From CAIYZT01 sp052387855 (GTDB lineage Bacteria; Pseudomonadota; Alphaproteobacteria; Rhodobacterales; Rhodobacteraceae), in contig JBQTIT010000007.1 of NCBI GenBank assembly GCA_052387855.1, forward strand, positions 1-64,000: DNA of 64,000 bases, in the 5' to 3' direction. Every line of letters starts with the position of its first letter. Within the stretch, counting starts at the first letter, position 1. Below, piece by piece: positions 23,285 through 31,977 of this stretch. A program made the position numbers and the translations under genes. The notes beneath the pieces are model-generated. The model was not told the DNA's origin. It did not search any database and worked only from the letters and a program-made list of their open reading frames with translations.

Positions 23285-24493
23285 ATGCAGGCCGGTCAGA
23301 CAGGACAAGTCCTTTTTGAAAATGCCCTGATTTTCAGCGGCCTGACCACAAGGGCCGTGGCGGAACCCGGCGCGATTCTGATCGACGGGGGCCGAATCGC
23401 GGCGGTCGGGCCGGGGTTGACCGCCCCGGCCGGGGCGCGCGTGGTGGATTGCGGCGGGCGGCTGGTCACCCCGGCGCTGATCGATTGCCACACTCATCTG
23501 GTCTATGGCGGCAACCGCGCCACCGAATTCCAGATGCGTCTGGAGGGCGCCAGCTATGCCCAGATCGCGGCGGCGGGGGGCGGCATCGTCTCGACCATGC
23601 GCGCCACGCGGGCGGCAAGTCTTGAGGAGCTGGTGGCGCAGGCCCTGCCGCGCCTAGACAGCCTTCTGGCCGAGGGCGTCGGCACGGTCGAGATCAAGTC
23701 GGGCTATGGCCTGTCGGTCGCGGCAGAGCTGCGCATGCTGCGCGCGGCGCGGGCGCTGCAAGGCCTGCGCCCGGTGCGCGTCAAGACCACCTGGCTTGCC
23801 GCCCACGCCCTGCCCCCCGAATTCAAGGATGACCGCGCCGGTTACCTTGACCGCGTGGTGCTGGCGGGGCTGGAAGCGGCCCATGTCGAGGGGCTGGTCG
23901 ATGCCGTCGACGGGTTCTGCGAACACCTCGCCTTTACCCCGGCCGAGATTGCCCGCGTTTTCGACAAGGCGGCGGCGCTGGGCCTGCCGGTCAAGCTGCA
24001 CGCCGAACAACTGTCCTGGCAAGGCGGGGCGGCCCTGACGGCGGCGCGTGGAGGGCTGTCGGCCGATCATCTGGAATATCTGACCGAGGATGACGCCCAC
24101 GCCATGGCCGCCGCCGGCACCGTGGCCGTGCTGCTGCCCGGCGCCTTTTACATGCTGCGCGAAACCCGCCTGCCCCCGGTTGCCGCCCTGCGCGCCGTCG
24201 GGGCCGAGATGGCCATTTCGACCGACGCCAATCCCGGCACCTCGCCCATGACCTCGATCCTGATGGCGATGAACATGGGGGCGGTGCTGTTCGGCCTGAC
24301 GGTGGGCGAGGCGCTGCGCGGGGCCACTGGCGCGGCGGCCAAGGCGCTGGGCATGGCGGATGAGACCGGCACGATTGCGCCCGGCTTGTCGGCCGACATC
24401 GCCATCTGGAACGCGCAAAGCCCCGCCGAACTGGTCAATCCGATCGGCTTCAACCCCCTCCACGCCCGGTATTTCAAAGGACAGAAGGTCTGA
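23285..24493 (+). CDS. hutI: imidazolonepropionase
   Basis: 402 residues. The enzyme hydrolyses 4-imidazolone-5-propionate to N-formimino-L-glutamate, step three of histidine degradation, in the cytosol. Metal-binding DCHTHLVYGGNRATEF and the conserved EIKSGYGL, KLHAEQLS, SADHLEY and STDANPGTSP blocks are all present. AGGAAG (23272-23277) is placed 7 nt before ATG 23285. It is the first gene of hutI-hutH-hutU-hutC; the hutH start follows the stop by one base. Confidence 0.97.
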   Translation: MQAGQTGQVLFENALIFSGLTTRAVAEPGAILIDGGRIAAVGPGLTAPAGARVVDCGGRLVTPALIDCHTHLVYGGNRATEFQMRLEGASYAQIAAAGGGIVSTMRATRAASLEELVAQALPRLDSLLAEGVGTVEIKSGYGLSVAAELRMLRAARALQGLRPVRVKTTWLAAHALPPEFKDDRAGYLDRVVLAGLEAAHVEGLVDAVDGFCEHLAFTPAEIARVFDKAAALGLPVKLHAEQLSWQGGAALTAARGGLSADHLEYLTEDDAHAMAAAGTVAVLLPGAFYMLRETRLPPVAALRAVGAEMAISTDANPGTSPMTSILMAMNMGAVLFGLTVGEALRGATGAAAKALGMADETGTIAPGLSADIAIWNAQSPAELVNPIGFNPLHARYFKGQKV

Positions 24494-24494
24494 C

Positions 24495-26036
24495 ATGACG
24501 CGCACCCTTACCCCCGGCCAGGTCACCCTTGCCGATCTGGAAGCGATCTACTGGAATGGCACCCCGGTGCGCCTTGACGCCGCCGCCCATGCCGGCATCG
24601 AGCGCGCCGCCGCCCGCATCGCCGAAGTCGCGGCGGGCGATGCGCCGGTCTACGGCGTGAACACCGGCTTTGGCAAACTCGCCTCGATCCGGATCGACCG
24701 CGCTGATGTGGCGACGTTGCAGCGCAACCTGATCCTGTCGCATTGCTGCGGCGTGGGCGATCCGCTGCCGCAGGCGGTGGTGCGGCTGGTCATGACGCTA
24801 AAGCTGCTGTCGCTGGGGCGCGGTGCGTCCGGCGTGCGCCGCGCGCTGGTCGCGCTGATCGAGGGGATGCTGGACAAGGGCGTGCTGCCGATCATCCCCG
24901 AAAAGGGCTCGGTCGGGGCCTCGGGCGATCTGGCGCCGCTGGCGCATATGACCGCCGTTCTGCTGGGCCATGGCGAGGCGATGTTTGGGGCCAAACGCCT
25001 GCCCGGCGCCAAGGCGCTGCGCGCGGCCGGGCTGGAGCCGATGGCGCTTCAGGCCAAGGAAGGGCTGGCGCTGATCAACGGCACGCAGGTTTCGACCGCG
25101 CTGGCGCTGGCGGGCCTGTTCCGCGCCCTGCGCGCGCTGAAATCGGCGGTCGTGACCGGCGCTTTGTCAACCGACGCCGCCATGGGTTCGACCGCGCCGT
25201 TCATCGCAGAGATTCACACCCTGCGCGGCCATGCCGGCCAGATCGAGGTCGCGGCATCGCTGCGCGCGCTGATGGACGGCTCCGGCATCCGCGAGGCGCA
25301 TCAGGACAATGACGAGCGGGTGCAGGACCCCTATTGCCTGCGCTGCCAGCCGCAGGTCGATGGCGCCTGCCTTGACGTGTTGCGCCAGGCCGCCCGCACG
25401 CTGGAGATCGAGGCGAACGCCGCCACCGACAACCCGCTTGTCCTGTCGGACGGGCAGGTCGTGTCGGGCGGCAACTTTCACGCCGAACCCGTGGCCTTGG
25501 CCGCCGACATGATCGCGCTGGCGGTGGCCGAGATCGGCTCCATCGCGCAGCGACGCGTGGCGCTGCTGGTCGACCCGGCGCTCAGCTACGGGCTTCCCGG
25601 CTTCCTGACGCCCAAGCCCGGCCTGAATTCGGGCATGATGATCGCCGAGGTCACGACTGCCGCATTGATGAGCGAGAACAAGCAGATGGCCCATCCCGCC
25701 TCGATCGATTCCACCCCGACCAGCGCCAATCAAGAGGATCATGTCTCGATGGCCTGCCATGGCGCGCGGCGCCTGCTGCCGATGACGCAGAACCTGTTCT
25801 GGATCCTGGGGGTCGAGGCGATGATCGGCGCCCAGGGGGTGGAATTGCGCGCGCCGCACACGACATCGCCGCGCCTGTTGGCGGTCAAGGCCGCGATTCG
25901 CACCCGCATCGCGCCGCTGGCCGAAGACCGCTACATGGGCGACGACATGGCCGCCGCCGGCGATCTGATCGCCGCCGGCGCGCTTGTCGCGGCGGCGGGC
26001 GATGACATCCTGCCCGGCCTGACCGCCCGGGCCTGA
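24495..26036 (+). CDS. hutH: histidine ammonia-lyase
   Basis: 513 residues from ATG 24495. It deaminates L-histidine to urocanate without cofactor, using a methylidene-imidazolone group made from Ala142-Ser143-Gly144, found here in KGSVGASGDLAPLAH at the canonical position. The active-site tyrosine region (YGVNTGFG, 53-60) and other family blocks (NGTQVSTALAL, RVQDPYCLRC, NPLV, SVSMACHGARR-like) are intact. It is the pathway's first step and is co-transcribed with hutI and hutU. Confidence 0.98.
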   Translation: MTRTLTPGQVTLADLEAIYWNGTPVRLDAAAHAGIERAAARIAEVAAGDAPVYGVNTGFGKLASIRIDRADVATLQRNLILSHCCGVGDPLPQAVVRLVMTLKLLSLGRGASGVRRALVALIEGMLDKGVLPIIPEKGSVGASGDLAPLAHMTAVLLGHGEAMFGAKRLPGAKALRAAGLEPMALQAKEGLALINGTQVSTALALAGLFRALRALKSAVVTGALSTDAAMGSTAPFIAEIHTLRGHAGQIEVAASLRALMDGSGIREAHQDNDERVQDPYCLRCQPQVDGACLDVLRQAARTLEIEANAATDNPLVLSDGQVVSGGNFHAEPVALAADMIALAVAEIGSIAQRRVALLVDPALSYGLPGFLTPKPGLNSGMMIAEVTTAALMSENKQMAHPASIDSTPTSANQEDHVSMACHGARRLLPMTQNLFWILGVEAMIGAQGVELRAPHTTSPRLLAVKAAIRTRIAPLAEDRYMGDDMAAAGDLIAAGALVAAAGDDILPGLTARA

Positions 26037-26073
26037 CCGCGCGTTCAACCCCCTTGCCCCGAAGAGGTACTTG

Positions 26074-27771
26074 ATGACCGATCCCACCCGGAACCCCCGC
26101 CACAACGCCCGCGACATCTATCCGCCGACCGGCACCACGCTGATCGCCAAAAGCTGGCAGACCGAGGCGCCGCTGCGGATGCTGATGAACAACCTGCATC
26201 CCGACGTGGCCGAAAACCCGCATGAGCTGGTGGTCTATGGCGGCATCGGCCGCGCCGCGCGGACATGGGAAGATTTTGACCGCATCGTCGCGACGCTGAA
26301 GGATCTGGAAGCGGACGAGACGCTGGTGGTGCAGTCGGGCCGCCCGGTGGCGGTGGTGAAAACCCATGCCGATGCGCCCCGCGTCCTGATCGCCAATTCA
26401 AACCTTGTGCCGCATTGGGCCACCTGGGACCATTTCAACGAACTCGATAAAAAGGGCCTGATGATGTACGGTCAGATGACCGCGGGGTCCTGGATCTACA
26501 TCGGCACACAGGGAATCGTTCAGGGCACCTACGAGACCTTTGCCGAGGCTGGGCGCCAGCACTATGGCGGCAATCTGACCGGCAAATGGATCCTGACCGG
26601 GGGCCTCGGCGGCATGGGCGGCGCGCAGCCGCTGGCGGCCGTGATGGCCGGGGCCTGCTGCCTGGCGGTCGAGTGCGACGAGACCCGCGCCGATTTCCGC
26701 ATCCGCACCCGCTATTGCGACGCCAAGGCCCATACGCTGGATCAGGCGCTGGCACTGATCGACCAATGGACCCGGGCGGGCGAGGCGAAATCCGTGGCGC
26801 TGATCGGCAATGCCGCCGATGTCTTTCCCGAAATCCTTGCCCGCATGAAATCCGGCGGGATGCGCCCCGACATCGTGACCGACCAGACCTCGGCCCATGA
26901 TCCGGTCCATGGCTATCTGCCGCAGGGCTGGACCGTCGCTGAATGGCGTGCCCGGCAGGAAACCGACCCCAAGGGCGTTGAACGGGCCGCCCGCGCCTCG
27001 ATGCGGGTGCAGGTTCAGGCCATGGTCGACTTCTGGAACGCCGGCGTGCCGACGCTGGATTACGGCAACAACATCCGCCAGGTGGCCAAGGACGAGGGGA
27101 TGGAGGATGCCTTTGCCTTTCCCGGCTTTGTACCCGCCTATATCCGGCCGCTCTTTTGCAAGGGCATCGGCCCCTTCCGCTGGTGCGCGCTGTCGGGCGA
27201 CCCCGAGGATATCTACAAGACCGACGCCGCGATGAAAAAGCTGTTCCCGGACAACAGGCATCTGCACAACTGGCTGGACATGGCGCGCGAACGCATCGCC
27301 TTTCAGGGCCTGCCCGCGCGCATCTGCTGGATCGGGCTGGGCGATAGGCACCGCGCCGGGCTGATGTTCAACGAGATGGTCGCCTCGGGCGAGCTCAAGG
27401 CGCCGGTGGTGATCGGCCGCGATCACCTTGATGCAGGCTCGGTCGCCTCGCCCAACCGCGAAACCGAAGCGATGAAGGACGGATCGGACGCGGTGTCTGA
27501 CTGGCCGCTTCTGAACGCGCTGGTCAACACCGCCTCGGGTGCGACCTGGGTCAGCCTGCACCATGGCGGCGGCGTCGGCATGGGATTTTCGCAGCATTCC
27601 GGCGTCGTCATCTGCGCCGACGGCACGCCCGAGGCCGCCCGGCGGCTGGCGCGGGTTCTGTGGAACGATCCGGCCTCGGGCGTGTGGCGTCATGCCGATG
27701 CGGGCTATGACATCGCGGTGGCCTCGGCGCGCGAGCATGGCCTGCGCCTGCCCTCGATCCTGGGGAACTGA
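26074..27771 (+). CDS. hutU: urocanate hydratase
   Basis: 565 residues from ATG 26074, with GAAGAGG 6 nt upstream. It hydrates urocanate to 4-imidazolone-5-propionate with tightly bound NAD+. The glycine-rich NAD region GGLGGMGGAQ (about 175-184) and active-site RICWIGLGDRHR (the Cys residue near 418) are present, and the C-terminal HHGGGVGMG block is clear. The protein has family-typical length and lies between hutH and hutC. No frameshift or missing motif. Confidence 0.98.
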   Translation: MTDPTRNPRHNARDIYPPTGTTLIAKSWQTEAPLRMLMNNLHPDVAENPHELVVYGGIGRAARTWEDFDRIVATLKDLEADETLVVQSGRPVAVVKTHADAPRVLIANSNLVPHWATWDHFNELDKKGLMMYGQMTAGSWIYIGTQGIVQGTYETFAEAGRQHYGGNLTGKWILTGGLGGMGGAQPLAAVMAGACCLAVECDETRADFRIRTRYCDAKAHTLDQALALIDQWTRAGEAKSVALIGNAADVFPEILARMKSGGMRPDIVTDQTSAHDPVHGYLPQGWTVAEWRARQETDPKGVERAARASMRVQVQAMVDFWNAGVPTLDYGNNIRQVAKDEGMEDAFAFPGFVPAYIRPLFCKGIGPFRWCALSGDPEDIYKTDAAMKKLFPDNRHLHNWLDMARERIAFQGLPARICWIGLGDRHRAGLMFNEMVASGELKAPVVIGRDHLDAGSVASPNRETEAMKDGSDAVSDWPLLNALVNTASGATWVSLHHGGGVGMGFSQHSGVVICADGTPEAARRLARVLWNDPASGVWRHADAGYDIAVASAREHGLRLPSILGN

Positions 27772-27775
27772 GGGG

Positions 27776-28519
27776 ATGCGGGCGGCCCGCGGTCAGGGTG
27801 ATCCGCCCGCAACCCTGCACGAACGCATCCTGACCGAGGTGCGCGAGAACATCGTCAGCGGCGCCTGGCCGCCGGGCCATCGCATCCCTTTCGAAACCGA
27901 GATGGCGGCGGCCTACGGGGTGTCGCGCATGACCGTGAACAAGGCGCTGACCCAGCTCAGCCGCGAGGGTTATCTGGAGCGGCGGCGCAAGGGGGGCACG
28001 GTTGTCACAAGGCCGCGCGGCCAGTCGGCGGTGATGCAGATCGCCAACATTGGCGATGAGGTGCGCGCGACCGGTGCCCGGTATGCCTTTCGGCTGGTGC
28101 GCGCTGCCCGCCGCGATTCGGATGGCCAGACGCAGGCGCTCTTGCGCGGACTGGCGGCCGGCCGGCCGATCCTGGACCTGGAATATGTCCACATCGCCGA
28201 TGGCACACCCTTTTGCCACGAGCGCCGGCTGATCAATCTGGAGCCGGTCCCCGAGGCGGCGCAGGCCGATTTCGCGGCCGAACTGGCAGGTAGCTGGCTG
28301 TTGCGGCAAATCCCCTGGAGCGCGGCCGAGCATGTCATCCGCGCGGTCAGTCCCACCCCGGCGGTTGCGCGGCTTTTGGAACTCGGGGTCACGGTGCCCT
28401 GCCTGGAGGTCGTCCGCCGGACTGTCTTTGAGGATCGCCCCGTCACCTTTGCGCGCTTTACCTATCCGGGCGAGGCGCACCAGCTTGTGGCGACCTTCTC
28501 GCCGCAGAATGGCGGCTGA
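27776..28519 (+). CDS. hutC: histidine utilisation repressor HutC
   Basis: 247-residue GntR-family (HutC subfamily) regulator. The N-terminal winged helix-turn-helix runs about 17-80 and contains YGVSRMTVNKALTQL and REGYLERRRKGGTVV. The C-terminal UTRA effector domain includes EYVHIADGTPFCHERRLIN. It is expected to bind the hutF-hutI intergenic operator and release it on urocanate. The start (ATG 27776) is four bases after the hutU stop, so the repressor is made from the operon it controls. The gene converges with pcs with two bases between the stops. Confidence 0.93.
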   Translation: MRAARGQGDPPATLHERILTEVRENIVSGAWPPGHRIPFETEMAAAYGVSRMTVNKALTQLSREGYLERRRKGGTVVTRPRGQSAVMQIANIGDEVRATGARYAFRLVRAARRDSDGQTQALLRGLAAGRPILDLEYVHIADGTPFCHERRLINLEPVPEAAQADFAAELAGSWLLRQIPWSAAEHVIRAVSPTPAVARLLELGVTVPCLEVVRRTVFEDRPVTFARFTYPGEAHQLVATFSPQNGG

Positions 28520-28521
28520 GC

Positions 28522-29226
28522 CTAGCGGATCGCCGGGCGGGCCGGGGGGAAAAGCTGCTGCGCGATGCCGGCGGTGCACAGGTAGATCGATGAGATCGCC
28601 AGGCCCCAATGCGCCAGCGTGCCCCCGCCAAAGTCCATCCAGGCCGCCCAGCCGGCGCAGAGCACCCAGAGCAGGCTGACCGGAAAGGTCACCCCGAACC
28701 AGCGCTTGGTCCGGGTCGGATGCACGAACTTGAGCCGCAGGAACATCCCCACGGTCAGCAGGGTCACCACCAGCAGGATCGTGGTCTGCGAGGGGGCAAG
28801 GGCAAAGAGGACCAGGACCACCATGTTCCAGCAGGCCGGAAAGCCGGAAAAGCTTTTGTCCTCGGTCTTCATCCTGCTGTCGGCAAAGTAGATCACCGAG
28901 CCGTAGCAGATCACGATGATGGCGAACCAGCCGGTCCAGCCGTCCAGCAGGCCCGACTTGAACAGCGCATAGGCGGGGATGAAGACATAGGTCAGATAAT
29001 CGACGATCAGGTCCATCAGGACGCCGTCATAGATCGGAAAGTTCCTTGGCGTGTCGTAGCGCCGCGCCAGCGGGCCGTCGATGCCATCGACGATCAGCGC
29101 CAGAACCAGCCACAGGAACATTACCCGCCAGTTGCCCTCGACCGCGGCCAGCATCGCGAACATCGACAATACCGCCCCTGTTGCGGTCAGGAGGTGAACG
29201 GAAAGGGCTTTGTACCGGATGTGCAT
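28522..29226 (-). CDS. pcs: phosphatidylcholine synthase
   Basis: 234-residue polytopic membrane enzyme of the CDP-alcohol phosphatidyltransferase family. It condenses CDP-diacylglycerol with choline to give phosphatidylcholine and CMP, a route found in alphaproteobacteria and their relatives. The motif is DGIDGPLAR and, after a few residues, DGVLMDLIVD, with the spacing of the bacterial Pcs type. Seven or eight hydrophobic segments are visible. ATG 29226 (MHIRYKALSVH) is chosen over in-frame starts farther upstream, which would add a non-hydrophobic extension. Confidence 0.92.
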   Translation of the reverse strand: MHIRYKALSVHLLTATGAVLSMFAMLAAVEGNWRVMFLWLVLALIVDGIDGPLARRYDTPRNFPIYDGVLMDLIVDYLTYVFIPAYALFKSGLLDGWTGWFAIIVICYGSVIYFADSRMKTEDKSFSGFPACWNMVVLVLFALAPSQTTILLVVTLLTVGMFLRLKFVHPTRTKRWFGVTFPVSLLWVLCAGWAAWMDFGGGTLAHWGLAISSIYLCTAGIAQQLFPPARPAIR

Positions 29227-29334
29227 GGTCCTTGGTATCCAAGAAACCGCCCCGCGATGCAAGATGCCCCGGCGCCGGGTCAAGGCCCCCCGCGCCGGGC
29301 GCGGGGTCAGGCGCGCGGCGTCTTGCGGCGGGCA

Positions 29335-29886
29335 TCAGGCCTGAAGCAGCAGCTCCTGCTCAAGCAGGGCCGCCTCGATCACCGACTGGGCCTGGCTGAC
29401 CGGGGCGCTGGCCGGGGCGGTGTCCGCCGGGGGCGGGGCCGCCGTGGTCTGCTCGGGCACCGTGGCGACCGGGCTGCCCGGTCCCAGGCCCGCCGCTGCG
29501 GCGGCGTCCTGCCGGGCCAGAGCGCGCAGGCTGACCCCGTCCGACAGCATCGCCGCCGCCTCGGTCATCTCGGCCTGGCTGAGAACGGCGTCGCCATCGG
29601 TGTCGATCACCCCGAAAATCGCCGAGGACAGGTTCGGATGGCGCCCCGTCGCAGCCTCAGCCGCCGAAAGCTGGCCGTCGGCGTCGGCGTCACGGCGGGC
29701 AAGGATGCCCTCGAACAGCGCCATCGGGTCGCTGCCGGTCGCATTCTCGCGCGGGGGGGCGGCCTGCGCGGCGAGGCGGCCGGGGTTCAAAAGCGCATGG
29801 ATCGGCGGGCCGGGCGGGCGCGACGTGCCGGCCGGCGGCCTGTGGGCGATCAGGCTGGATGCGGCGCTGACGGCGGTCGACAACAT
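29335..29886 (-). CDS. EF-hand domain protein
   Basis: 183 residues from ATG 29886, with AAGGAA upstream. Two calcium-binding loops of EF-hand form are seen: DADADGQLSAAE (66-77) and DTDGDAVLSQAE (95-106), each with acidic residues at positions 1, 3, 5 and 12. They lie between low-complexity Pro/Ala/Thr-rich segments. I see no convincing signal peptide or membrane segment. It stands between pcs and xerC. Function unknown; calcium-dependent adaptor or regulator is an inference. Confidence 0.75.
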   Translation of the reverse strand: MLSTAVSAASSLIAHRPPAGTSRPPGPPIHALLNPGRLAAQAAPPRENATGSDPMALFEGILARRDADADGQLSAAEAATGRHPNLSSAIFGVIDTDGDAVLSQAEMTEAAAMLSDGVSLRALARQDAAAAAGLGPGSPVATVPEQTTAAPPPADTAPASAPVSQAQSVIEAALLEQELLLQA

Positions 29887-30025
29887 GGCGTGGTTCCTTT
29901 CTGGTACAACCACACTCCCCCAAGGCACGACCCTGCCGCAAGCACATGAAGAAATCCTTGCCCGCGCCGGACCGCCTGCAACGACTTATCGCAAATTCAA
30001 GGCAAATTTGCCGGACCCGCCCCGG

Positions 30026-30988
30026 TCACGCGCGGGGGTGCGCGGCTTCGTAGGCTGCCATCAGGCGGGCGGCGTCGACGGCGGTATAGGCCTGCGTGGT
30101 CGACAGCGAGGCGTGGCCGAGCAGCTCTTGAATGGCGCGCAGATCGCCGCCCGCGTCCAGAAGATGCGTCGCAAAGGAATGGCGCAGCGCATGCGGCGTG
30201 GCGCTGGCGGGCAGGCCAAGGCGGTGGCGCGCCGCCTCCATGGCCTTCTGGATCGGGCGGGCACCGACCGGGCCGCCACGCGCGCCGCGAAAGAGCGGCT
30301 GTGCGCGGGAAAGATCAAAGGGACACAGGCGCACATAATCGGCCACGGCGCTGGCGGCGGCGGGAAGCACCGGCACCAGCCGCTCCTTGCCGCCCTTGCC
30401 GGTGATGCGCAGGGTCTGGGGCAGCGGATGGTCGGCCCCGGTCAGCCCCAGCGCCTCGGATATGCGCAGGCCGAGCCCGTAGAGCAGGGTCAGCACCGCC
30501 ACATCGCGCGCGGCGATCCAGTCTTCGGGATGTCCCTGGGCGGCATCGGCAAGCACGGCGCTGGCGGCCTCTTCGGTCAGCGGGCGCGGCAGCTTGCGCC
30601 GATACCTGGGCCCGCGCGTGGCCAGGACGGCGTCCGGCGCGTCGCCGTCGTGGTCGGCCAGCCAGTTGAGAAAGGACTTGACCGCCGAAAGCGCCCGGGC
30701 CAGCGAGCGTGCCGACAGGCCGCGATTTCGCTCGGCCGCCATCCAGGCCCGCATGTCCGAAGCGCCGATCGTGCCGAGCCCGGCAAGACCGAAACCGCCG
30801 CCCCGATGCAGGGCCATGAAGCCCAGAAACCCCGCGATGTCGTGGGCATAGGCGTTGATCGTGTGCCTGGAGGCGGCGTCAAGCGCGCGCTTGTGGTCAA
30901 GAAACCGCGCCAGGTTGTCGCGCAGTTCGGCCGACAGCGCGGCTGTGCCAACGGCCAAGGGCTCGGCCCTGCCGCGCGGGCCGGTCAC
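30026..30988 (-). CDS. xerC: tyrosine recombinase XerC
   Basis: 320 residues. It has an N-terminal SAM-like domain and a C-terminal catalytic domain with the expected Arg (GLGLRISEALG), Lys (GKGGKERLVP), HxxR (HALRHSFATHLL), His (LLGHASLSTTQ) and Tyr (AYT). XerC and XerD resolve chromosome dimers at dif. The start is GTG 30988, overlapping the stop of the upstream DUF484 gene by 4 bp (GTGA). The DUF484-xerC pairing is a standard proteobacterial arrangement, so this is the housekeeping recombinase and not a phage integrase. Confidence 0.95.
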   Translation of the reverse strand: MTGPRGRAEPLAVGTAALSAELRDNLARFLDHKRALDAASRHTINAYAHDIAGFLGFMALHRGGGFGLAGLGTIGASDMRAWMAAERNRGLSARSLARALSAVKSFLNWLADHDGDAPDAVLATRGPRYRRKLPRPLTEEAASAVLADAAQGHPEDWIAARDVAVLTLLYGLGLRISEALGLTGADHPLPQTLRITGKGGKERLVPVLPAAASAVADYVRLCPFDLSRAQPLFRGARGGPVGARPIQKAMEAARHRLGLPASATPHALRHSFATHLLDAGGDLRAIQELLGHASLSTTQAYTAVDAARLMAAYEAAHPRA

Positions 30989-31677
30989 GACAACCAGCGG
31001 CGCATCGTCCGTTCGAAGACGCCGGCGAAAAAGGCCAGAAGATCGGTGGCATGGGTGGGTTTGAACTGGTGCGGATCCTCGGCGCCCAGGGCCAGCATGC
31101 CGGGCAGGCGGCCGGCGCCGAAGTCAAGCTTGAGCAGCGCCTCGGAATGGATCCGGGCGGCCGCGTCGCCATAGATCGCCTCGCCCAGCGGCGGGACGCG
31201 GCGCAGCACCACAGGCCGCGCCGGCACATCGCGCCCACCCGCCATGTAATGGGCAACAAGGCCCGGCTCGACGAGGTTAAGAACATGGCCCGGCCGGGGC
31301 ATGGCCGGCTCGGGGGCCACTGGTGCCGCCTCCAGCACCAGGCGCAGGCAGTCGACCCGCAGGGTGGCCGCGACATCGGTTGCGAGGCAGTGCAGGAGGT
31401 CCTCAAGGCTCAGCGGGTCCAGCATCTGCAAAATGGCGCGGTGAACCTGGTTGGTGCCGGCAAGATTTTCATACGCGGCGGCGATCACGCTGCGATGGGT
31501 ATCTTCGAGCCGGTCAAGGCTGTGCTCAAGCCGCTCCATCGCGACGCCGCGCAGATCGACGACATTCGCGCCCATCAGCCGTTCGTTGGCGCCGATCAGC
31601 GCCTGCATCAGATCGCGGTCGTCGAGGATGGCTTCGGGCCTTTCCATCAGCCGGTCGCGCGTGTCCGGATCAATCAT
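30985..31677 (-). CDS. DUF484 family protein
   Basis: 230 residues from ATG 31677, with AGGGAA upstream. The protein has an N-terminal coiled-coil-like helix (about 15-60) and a GAF-like C-terminal part, as in the DUF484/YigA family. It is encoded directly upstream of xerC in the same operon, as in many proteobacteria. Its function is not known; conserved linkage suggests a role near chromosome dimer resolution, but there is no direct evidence. Confidence 0.85.
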   Translation of the reverse strand: MIDPDTRDRLMERPEAILDDRDLMQALIGANERLMGANVVDLRGVAMERLEHSLDRLEDTHRSVIAAAYENLAGTNQVHRAILQMLDPLSLEDLLHCLATDVAATLRVDCLRLVLEAAPVAPEPAMPRPGHVLNLVEPGLVAHYMAGGRDVPARPVVLRRVPPLGEAIYGDAAARIHSEALLKLDFGAGRLPGMLALGAEDPHQFKPTHATDLLAFFAGVFERTMRRWLS

Positions 31678-31737
31678 CTTTCCCTCTTGTCCCCGACGGC
31701 TTGTCATTTTCTGACTTCACTGGGCAGACTAGCAGGT

Positions 31738-31764
31738 AAGGAATCCGATTTCCTTATCTTTTTT
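31738..31764 (+). terminator. stem-loop followed by a T run, gene partner unclear
   Basis: AAGGAA-TCCGAT-TTCCTT (31738-31755), then ATC and six T (31759-31764), a terminator-like shape on the plus strand. No plus-strand gene lies upstream of it in this intergenic region, so it may end a short unknown transcript. The stem is only 6 bp and AT-rich, so it is weak. Confidence 0.35.
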
Positions 31765-31790
31765 GAACCAGTGCGCCTGGCCCCGACCGG

Positions 31791-31867
31791 GACGGGGGGT
31801 TTTCCACCCCCCGGGCGGTTTGGCCAACCCGCCTGCCCCCCGGAGGATATTTGGCACGGGGGATGGA
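31791..31867 (+). repeat. R2 intergenic repeat, copy C
   Basis: Head GGGGGGTTTTCCACCCCCC, hairpin GGCGG-T-TTGG/CCAA-C-CCGCC, and tail CCCCCCGGAGGATATTTGGC then GGGGGATGGA. It occupies the divergent region between the DUF484 gene and priA. The remaining intergenic bases hold only the stem-loop at 31738. Confidence 0.8.
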
Positions 31868-31977
31868 GGCGGGGGCAGCGGGGCGCGCGCGGGAAACGCC
31901 GGCGGGCGGGGTCCGGACCGGCAAAGCGGGTTGCGATGGCGGGGCCGGGGGTTTACCCCGAAGCTCTGGCGCGGGAA

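Noticed and set aside
30026..30988. Phage or island integrase
   Set aside because: The tyrosine recombinase is adjacent to and overlaps the DUF484 gene, which is the normal context of housekeeping XerC; there are no att-like repeats.
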